From Ignavibacteriota bacterium (GTDB lineage: Bacteria > Bacteroidota > Ignavibacteria > Kapaibacteriales > UBA2268), in assembly GCA_024636855.1 (NCBI GenBank), contig JAGXGG010000108.1:1-33339 (forward strand): 33,339 bases of DNA, in the 5' to 3' direction. Positions 14,925 through 24,200 of the stretch are shown here, piece by piece. Position 1 is the stretch's first letter. The number at the start of each line of letters is the position of its first letter. The notes under the pieces were generated by a model. That model saw only the letters and a list, made by a program, of their open reading frames with translations, was not told where the DNA came from and ran no database searches. Made by a program: the position numbers and the translations under genes.

Positions 14925-14952
14925 GAGACTCTTCGCTTCGCTCAGAGTGACG
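14925..14952 (-). repeat. Foldback repeat unit 11 (CTC-arm type, GAA triloop)
   Basis: Exact reverse complement of unit 1 over 26 bp (14927-14952). Together they form the outer inverted pair of the cluster. Arms at 14928-14932 and 14944-14948. Confidence 0.95.
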
Positions 14953-15011
14953 TGGGGATTTTCAATACCCCCAAAAAAAGAATTCACATACGTTAATATC
15001 TGGCTTTTGTT

Positions 15012-15031
15012 TTGTTAAGTTTCCTTAACAA
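15012..15031. repeat. Short perfect inverted repeat upstream of the giant gene
   Basis: TTGTTAAG (15012-15019), 4-nt TTTC, CTTAACAA (15024-15031). It could be an operator or a weak hairpin; a T-poor follow-up makes a strong terminator unlikely. The rest of 14953-15143 is AT-rich sequence in which I see no gene. Confidence 0.45.
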
Positions 15032-15143
15032 TCTATAATAATTTTTAATTTATTTATCTTCGGAACTGTAGTAATAACAACGACATCAACTCAAAATCAG
15101 TACTAATACCTATAAAAAAACAGAAAATTAATTAATGCAGCGA

Positions 15144-15175
15144 CTTGCTTTTTCCGATTAAATCATTTATTCTTG
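15144..15175 (+). promoter_or_regulatory. Candidate promoter of the giant surface-protein gene
   Basis: CTTG at 15144-15147, exactly 20 nt, then TATTCTTG at 15168-15175 (seven of eight bases of TAnnTTTG). The predicted start near 15181 gives a leader of about 100 nt. Confidence 0.4.
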
Positions 15176-15204
15176 AAAGTGTCATAATAGAAAAAATAGA
15201 AAAA

Positions 15205-15222
15205 GTGTAAGCATTATTACAC
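15205..15222. promoter_or_regulatory. Palindrome in the leader of the giant gene (possible operator)
   Basis: GTGTAA, 6-nt GCATTA, TTACAC: a perfect two-fold symmetric site typical of a dimeric repressor or activator operator. It lies 58 nt before the start codon and about 25 nt downstream of the predicted transcription start. I cannot name the regulator. Confidence 0.4.
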
Positions 15223-15269
15223 ATAAGTCTATATAAATAATGAAAAATAATATTTATAAATTAATTACT

Positions 15270-15276
15270 AGGAGAG
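15270..15276 (+). promoter_or_regulatory. Ribosome binding site of the giant gene
   Basis: AGGAGAG, 3 nt before the ATG at 15280 (5 nt counted from the end of AGGAG). It is one of the few strong Shine-Dalgarno sequences in the window and fixes the start of this protein. Confidence 0.6.
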
Positions 15277-15279
15277 CTT

Positions 15280-18200
15280 ATGTCTAGATTTACTAGATTT
15301 ATCCTCACATTAGCGGTCATATCTATCGTCAGTTTTGTCGAGATATTTGCCGCAACCGCTCCGAGCAGCCAAGCTCGGTACATTTCCTTCTCCAATATAA
15401 CGGCTAATACAGTCGATATAACTATGGTTAGAGGAAATGGTAATAATAGAATAGTTGTTGTTTCTACAACTGCAATTACAGATACTGCCACTTTTGGTGT
15501 TGAGTATACTGACCAAGGTGGAAGCTTTACTGATGGTGTATCTATAATCACTGGTAGTGATGATAGAGTAGTTGATGTGCTAACTGGTTCTCAGTGGCAA
15601 TCAACAATCAGTAATCTTTCTGGTGGTCAGACTTACTATGTAAAAGTATTTGAGTACAACAAAGACGGTGCTACACCTATAACGGCTTACAATCAAGGCA
15701 CTGGCTCGAACAACCCACGTAGTTTTACTACTGCGGCTGGTCCTGTTGAGCCGCCTACTAACTTAGCTCTTGTTAACCCAGCTACAGCTACTACTGCTGA
15801 CCTTTCTTGGGCTGATGGTAATTCTCCATCTGATGGCTTTATATTTACTCTATGGGTAGATCAAGATGGCGAAGGTAATGGTGATGAAACTTATGAAGAG
15901 AATAGTGCTACTGTTTCTCCTTATGTAGAACTTGATTTAGGTTTTACAACTGGATTTGATTTGACTGACCTAGTCGGCCCTTCTGATTACAAATATGAAG
16001 TATCTGCTTATATAGGTAATGATGATTCGGAGTCTGCTTATGGATATTTCTATACTCCTTTAGATAACACCCCCCCTAATGTTTCTTCTATCACACTAAC
16101 TGACGAAGCAAATAATGGTGGAGCAAATGATAATGTAATATTCGAAGACGACGTTAACGTTACTTTCACTGTTACTTTTAGTGAAGCAATGAAAACTTGG
16201 CTAACTCCAACTTTTGCTTTTTCGAACACAACTGGTTTAACTTACGTAACTGGTTCTTGGAATAATACAGTTTTCACTGCTACATTCTCAGTTACTGATA
16301 ATAATGAATATTACGCTAATGAAGATATCACAATTACTAATGCTGAAGATTTAGCAGGTAATTTGATTACTGCTGGTACTAATGTTGCTGCTGACGTCTT
16401 CACTATTGATAATGTAGATGGTGATCTTTCTTTATTCGAATATGCTACTGCTGGCACAAATGTGGATCAACCGACCTGTAAATCAGGTGTTAATGGTGAT
16501 GTAGTAGAATTTGAAATCACTCTATTTGAAGATGGATATAATTCAGGAAGTGTAGTTAACTCAAACTTCGTAGTCGAAGCTGAAGGACAAACAAATTCTA
16601 ATATTATAACTTTCTCATCTACAGGAACAGGTGGCTCTGCTACTTATCTATTCACTACAACTTTAAATGGTACTCCTTCTGAAGATGTGTATGATATTAC
16701 TATCACTTTCACAGATGAAGCTGGTAATGAAGTTGTTCAAACGGAAACGAGTGTCTTTAGTATTGATAACACTGCTCCTGTTCTTACAATAGATGATCCT
16801 ATCACTAATGCAGTTGTAAACGACTCGAAAGTAATAGATTTCACAGTTGTAGAAGATGGTTGTGGTACTGATATTACAGAAGCATCTGTAGATGGTGGTT
16901 CTAACTGGACTACAATTACTGATGGAAACAATACACTTGGTGATATAGCTGAATTCGGACCTTTAGCAGATGGTGCTTTTACTTTAACACTTAGAACTAC
17001 TGACGGTGCAGGTAATACTGACACTGAAACAGTAGACTGTGAAAAAGATGCTACTGCTCCATTATTATCAAGTATTGATATTAGTCATGCTACTATTAGT
17101 ACAAATGATCATGGTCAGACATTCACAATTGATTTCAATTTCAATGAACCGATGGATGAGACAGTTAATCCTACAATAACTATAACGGGTAATTCTACTA
17201 TTTCTGCTACTCCAACTCTCGCGGGATGGACAAATAGTCAAAAATATTCTACTACTTGGGGTACAATAGACGCTTTCACTACTCCTGAATCTAATGACGA
17301 TATGGATATAGTAGTTAGTGGTGCACAAGATCTTGCTCAAGATGTTGCAAATGTAATGTTACAAGATAATGCAACTGGTCTTAATATTCTTGATATTGAT
17401 ACAGAAATTCCAAATGTTGCATTTGATGATGATGGTACTACTACTCCGGGAGATGGCTCTTGTGTAGATGGAACAGAGCAGTTGGAAATTACTTTTAGTG
17501 ATGATAGCCCTTATTCAGGTGTTGCGTACGTCATTGCTAAAATTGATGGTTATGCTGGTCAGTATACAGCCTTTTCAGATGGCTTTACGCCTTATTCACC
17601 TTTTCTTATAATTGACCTTCCAAGTTTTAGCACTGTTCCAGATGGGAGTTTTGATGTATTATTAATTGTATCTGATAATGTAGGTAATTTAGATACGGCT
17701 TCAAGAACATACATCAAAGACGTAACTGGTCCAGTATTATCTAATTTGACTGTTACTAGTTCTAGTTGTGTTAATAACGGCTTAAACAAAATCACTTTCA
17801 CTTTCGAAGGATATGATGCTTGTTCTGGTTTCGATGAAACAGATGTAGTTGCGACTGCTACTACAGCAAGTAATCCTACTTTTGTTGAAAAAAGTGGAAA
17901 TGGAACTTCAACTGTCCCTTATGTTTTCACTTATGAATTAGATATAGCTGACGCTAATGGCGATTATGATATAACTATAAATGCAGATGATAATTTAGGA
18001 AACGCAACTTCACCAGCACTAACAGGTACAGGTGTTTTCACAGTTGATAACACAGCTCCTACATTAGGTGCTTTTACTATGGTAAGTTCTACTTGTGTAA
18101 ATAATGGATTAGAAAGAATCGAATTTACTTTCACAGGTTATGATGAAGGTTGTGGTACTTTTGATGAAACAAATTTATCTGTTTCTTGTACTACTGCTAC

Positions 18201-21200
18201 TCAACCATATTTTGTTGATAAAACAGGTACTGGTACAAGTGGCAATCCTTATGTTTTCACATATAAAATAAATATTAATGACACTGAACAAGGTTATGAT
18301 ATTTCTGCTTTTGCAACAGATGCTGCAGGTAATATCTCACCTAACGTTTCACCTGCTGGTGATGAATTCGACGTCGATAATACAGCTCCAGTTATCAGTG
18401 CTCTATCAGTAACTCCAGGTTGTAATAATGCTGGCGATGTAGTAGACATAACATTTACTATTACTGAAGCTGGTTGTGGAACTGTAGATGCAACAAATGC
18501 AACAGTATCTGGATTACCAACTGGCGATGGTGTTTTATCAGCACCGACAATCACTGGAGCTGGGCCTTATAATTTTGCTTATACTTATACAATAGGTAGC
18601 AATGACGCAGAAGGAACTTTCACAGTTCTTGTTGATGCTGACGATGATGCTGGAAATGATGCTACTCAAGTAGGTAGTTCTCCAGCTTCTGATTTCTCAA
18701 TCGACAATACAAAACCAGTATTCAGTGCTTATACAGTAACTGGAGCTGCTGGCTCTTGTCTTAAAGTAGGAAGCACACTAGAATTTACTGTAGATGTAGT
18801 TGAAGCTGGTTGTGGTACTTTTGATGAAACTGATTTTAATATCGGTATTACACCGGTACCAACTAATAGTTTAGTTGCTGATGGCAGTAACCCTGTTAGT
18901 GGCTCTGGTACTTATAAGTTCACATTGCTATTAGACGTTCTGGACACAGAAGGTGCTTACAATCTTACTTTTGATGGAACAGATGTTGCAGGTAATGTAG
19001 CAGACCAATATGTTCCAGCTGGAACTGAATTTACTTTAGACAAAACTGCTCCTGCATTTAGCGCTATTAGTATTAGTCCTTCTTGTATTAAAGGTGGTAG
19101 TACAGCTACTTTGACTTTCACTGTAACTGAAGCTGGATGTGGTACATTTAACAAAGACGATATAACAATTACTGATGATGTAACTACTGCTACAAACACT
19201 TGGGCTTATGTTTCAGGTAGTGGTGCAGGTGTTTATACTTATCAATTACCTATAGTAGCTGGTGACCCAACTGGTCTAGTAACAGTAACAATAGCTGCAA
19301 CAGATGATGCAGGTAATACAGCTACTCCAGCTACGCCTACATTCTCTATTGATAATCAAGGCCCAGTACTAAGTGCCTTGACAGTAACTCCTTCAGCAGC
19401 TGGTGGTACAACTACTAGCGTGGATATTTCATTTACAGTTGCTAGTAACGGATGTTCTTCATTCGATGCTTCTTCAGTAGTTTATACAGTAACAGGCCCA
19501 GCGGCTTTACAAAGTGCGATAACTACTCCTCCAGTTGATCAAACTGGTGGTGTTTGGAGATCAACATTAGCTATCTCTAATTCGGATCAATCCGGTAACT
19601 ACCATATTTCAGTAGTAGCCGCTGACGAATTGGGTAATCCATCTAATACACTTGACCCTGCGGGCGTTGAGTTAGTAATAGATAATACTCCTCCACTAGT
19701 CGCTAGTCAAACTGTAAGCAAAGTATTGCTTAACAGAGCTGATGATGATGGTCTTATAGATGAATTCTACATAGAAGTTACATATAACGAACCATTGAAC
19801 ACTTCTATAATACCTACATTAAGTTACCAGATTGGTGCTGATCCTACTTCACCAGTTGCAGCGCTTACTCAAATTAGTTCAGCATTCGTTGCAGCTTCAA
19901 CTACTACTATCAGATATACATATAATCTAAATAAAAATTCTAATTTAGATATGAGAGGTATTGGCATAATTGTAGATGGTGCAAGAGATGTTGCTGGTAA
20001 CAATCAATCTAGTGCTAATACTAAGAGTAATCTATTCGGTATAGATTTTATAGCACCTTACTTACAAAGTTTAACTGTTAATAATCCAGCTAATGGAGTA
20101 ATAACAGATACTACAACAACTGGATTAGAATTAGTATTTGATTTCTCAGAGACTATGATTAATACTTCTGCACCTACTATTTCATTCGAAACAGGTAGTG
20201 TACCGAATAACGCAACTCTAGCGCAAATACTTTCAACAACAGCATTCCCTAGTATTTCGAAATGGAATCTTAGTGATGTTTACACAGCGAAATTTACAAT
20301 AAATGGAACTTTTGGTTTAGAAACTGATGATGTTGCAGTTGGTATATCTAACGCGACTGATTTGGCAGGTAACCCATTCCCAGGTTCTAACGAATCGCAA
20401 GTATTCGATGTGGATACTAGAGAGCCAGGTTGTGTTAGTATAACTATGGACCCAGTTGCTCCTACTGTAATAGTTGCTGACCTAGATTTTGATGTTTCTG
20501 TGAAAATGGATCAAACATTAGATGTTGGAGTTACTCCTACTATAGCATTTACTAATAGTAATGCTAATTACTCTATTTCTGGAGGAGTTTATACTTCTTC
20601 GATAGATAATACGAATGATACATATAGTTTCACTGTGACTCATGACGGAACTCAAGAAAACGTAACAGAGACAATGTCTATAAGCGGTTTCAAAGATACA
20701 CAAGGTAACCCTCAGGCAGTTGCTTGTACTACTTCATTCGACGTAGATACTAAGTTACCAGAAATCGTATCTATCACAGTAAGTGATGATAAGATTTGTA
20801 TGGACGACAATACAGATGCTTACACTATTGCTATAGTATTTGATGAAGAGATGGGTGCAACAGCACCAGTATTAACTTACGTCTCTGATCAAAGTGCTAT
20901 ATTTACAGGTGTTACAGGCGGATGGACAACAACAACGATTAATAATGATACATATACATTTACTTCAACTTTAGGTTTAACAGCTGGTGTAGAAGCAATC
21001 GATGTTGATATTCAAGTATCTGCTGCTAAGGATGTCCTAGGCAACACTATGGATGCTGATATTACATCTGGTGTAGATAAATTTAGTATAGATACTAAAG
21101 CACCTACAGTAACTGGAATCGCTTTCAACCCAATCCCTTCTAACGCTTTTGGTGTTAATAGAAGTAATATTGGTGCTGGTGGATTCAACGTAGTTGTAAC

Positions 21201-24200
21201 TTATGACGAAGCAATGAGCAGTTTACCTGCTCCGAATATAGCTTTCACACCTGGTACTACTAATAGTGGAACAGTTGGGGCAGCTTTAGCAGTTGGAACA
21301 GGAAGTTGGACTTCAACTAATGTTTACACACAACCATACACTGTGAACAATGCTATTGTTGATATAGAAGATTTAACAGCAACAGTGACATTGGCAGCAG
21401 ACGCATGTGGAAATGTACAAGCAAGTTCAACACCTGTGACTACATTTGCAATCGACTTAATAGCTCCTACATGTGAGGGTATTGCTGCTGAATATAGCGT
21501 GATTTATGAAGGTCAATTATTACAAGAAGTATATATCGATTTCAGTGAAGAAATGTCAACTTCAGTAACACCTACAATTAAATTTGCTAATAGTTCTGCA
21601 TTTAATATTACACCTAATTTCTGGTTAAATACAAATACAGATTATAAGTTTACAGCTGTTCACAGTGGTGCTCAAGAAGAAATAGACCCAGAGACAGTTT
21701 CACTAGACATAGTAACTACAACACCAACTGACTTAGCTGGTAACCCGATTTTGGTTGCTACTTGTTCAGATGACTTTGAGATTGATACTAAAAAGCCAAC
21801 AGTTGAAAGTGTAGCTTTCACACCAACTAAGGTGATAGGAAGTACAACTACATTTAGTGTAGCAGTTGAATTCAACGAAGATATGGGAGCAACAGTTCCT
21901 ACATTAGCATTTAGTGCTGGTGCTGCTGCATTCACACCTGCAGCTAGTGGTTGGGCAGGCAATACTTATACATTCAACTACACAGTAGCTGATGAAGATG
22001 TAGAAGAAACAGGTGTAACTGTTACAATAAATACGGCTGAAGATATAGCTGGTAACGTAATGGCAGCACACACATCATCTGAAACATTCAATGTAGATCA
22101 AGTAGAGCCGACAATTGTTAGCTTAAGCGTTTCTGACGCATTGATAAACAAAGCTGAAGCGAATAATGGATCATACACATTCACTGCTGCTGCTACTTTT
22201 AACGAAGCAATGAATACAAGTGCTAATCCTACTATTGCATTTAGCCCAGATGTAACATCTGGTTCAGCTTCATTGACATTACAAGCTGGAACTAATCCTG
22301 CTTGGTCTGTTGGTAACACAGTAGCTACTTGGACTTATACAGCAAGCGACCAAAGCGTTGCAATCCAAGACATTGATATTACTATCACTGGTGGCGAAGA
22401 CGCATGTGGAAATGCAACAGACTATACTTCACCTACAGGTGTATTTGCTGATAAATTCAGCATAGATACAGAAAATCCGACAATAGCATTTGATGGCTCT
22501 ACGCCAGGTATTTCTGATTGTGTAAACGGAACTGAAGCTATTGAGTTCACTGCTAATGATGGAAGTGGATTTAGTGGAATCGACGAAGTTCAAGGAAGAG
22601 TTAATGGCGGTACTTTTGCTGCATGTACAACTGGTGTACTAATAAACGAACTAGATGGATGGCCTGGAACTGACGGTTCTATAACTGTTGAGTTAAAGGC
22701 ACTAGATTTGGCAGGAAATACAACTACTATAACTAGAGCATATACTGCAGACGTAACTGCACCGGTAATTTCACTAGTTAACTTTGCAAACACTTGCGTA
22801 ACAACAGGCGACGTGATTAATATTTCATTCACAATTACTGAAACAGGTTGCGGAACTATACTAGCTAATAATATTGATGTTTCTGGTTTCCCTAATGGAA
22901 ATGGAGTATTATCACAATTAACTATAACTGGAAATTCTCCTTATGTAGTTACTGCTACTTATACAGTTGGTTCAACTGATGCACAAGGTGTTTATGACAT
23001 TACATTTGATGTTACAGATGATGCTGGTAACGATGCAACTCCTTCTGTGAATAACTCTGCCTTCACAATTGACAAGACAGCACCTAGTTATTCAGTAAAC
23101 ACTCCACCAACACCAACATGTACTAATAAGAACACTAATGTTCAATTAGTAATAAATAGTGATGATGATACTTTTGGTTGTGGATCTTATGGTGCAAGTA
23201 ATATAACGGCTTCTACTAACTTAGGCGCTGCTACTGTAACTGGTACTGGTCCTTATGTTATAACAGTTGACTTATCAGGAACAGATAACACTGATGATGA
23301 TTTATACAATATTGATATAGTAATGACTGATGCTGCTGGAAATGTGAATAATCAAACGATTACTAACGCATTTACACTTGACAATACAGCACCTGCGTTA
23401 AGTAATCTTAATGTAACAAGTGCTACTTGTTTAAATGACGGATCTGAAAAATTAGTAATTACATTTGAAGTTGAAGAAGAAGGATGTGGATCATTTAGTT
23501 CAAGTAACTTAACAGTTACTACTGGACTATTTGATGACTCATCTCCAACTATAACTAATACTGGTACAGGTACTAATGCTGACCCTTACATATTTACATA
23601 CAAATTTGATATAGATAATGGTAATGGCGACGCAGATGGCGATTATGACATAACAGTCGATGCAAATGATGCTGCTGGTAATAATTCGACTCAACTTTCA
23701 CCTATTGGTGTAGAGTTCACAGTTGACAACACTGACCCTGATATTGCTTTTGATGAACCATTAACAGGTGCTACTGTCAATGGCTCAAAAGAGATATTGT
23801 ATACAGCAGATGATAATGATGGTTGTGGTATAGATTATACTGAAGTCAGAATAAATTCTGGGACTTGGGTAGCTATATCTAGTAGTGGTAATTACTTAGG
23901 TGACTTAAGTGAATTCAACTCATTAGGAGATGTTGGGTTTACACTTAACATTAGATCTTTTGATATTGTTGGTAATATGGGAACAAGTAGTGTTTCGTTA
24001 ACTAAAGATGCTACAGCACCTACAGTAACTTCTGTTACTCCAAGTGATGCATTGATATCAATTGCTGATGGTGGTTCACCATTTACAGTTGCAGTTAATT
24101 TCATCGAGGGTATGGATCAAACGGTTGATCCAACTGTTACATTGACAGCAAACGGAACTGTAGCAAATACTAATACTGGTGGTTCTTGGACTTCAAGTAC

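Larger units (their letters stand above)
14069..14952. mobile_element. Foldback-repeat cluster enclosing a GIY-YIG nuclease gene (putative mobile or repeat-homing unit)
   Basis: 884 bp lying between sixA and the giant surface-protein gene. It is bounded by a perfect 26-bp inverted pair (14069-14094 and 14927-14952). It contains eleven related hairpin repeats in both orientations and one small GIY-YIG nuclease gene. All units share the pattern: outer 5-bp arms, GA...GA, inner stem, triloop. I see no such repeat elsewhere in the window. No transposase, target-site duplication or attachment site was found, so mobility is a hypothesis. The non-repeat bases inside are the gene (14411-14698) and short AT-rich spacers such as 14344-14410. 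Confidence 0.4.

Noticed and set aside
14069-14952. CRISPR array
   Set aside because: Repeats alternate in orientation, vary in length and have no regular spacers; no cas genes in the window.
14953-14973. TGGGG/CCCCA hairpin as a terminator after the repeat cluster
   Set aside because: The stem is followed by an A run on the plus strand and no T run on the minus strand.
14757-14987. 76-residue minus-strand frame with HVTLSEAKSL-like repeats
   Set aside because: It is simply the translation of the hairpin repeats; such frames recur wherever these repeats occur and are not genes.
16737-22832. Several 70-96 residue minus-strand frames inside the giant gene
   Set aside because: They follow the biased codon content (GCT, ACT, GAT) of the Ig repeats in antisense, lack start signals and resemble no protein.
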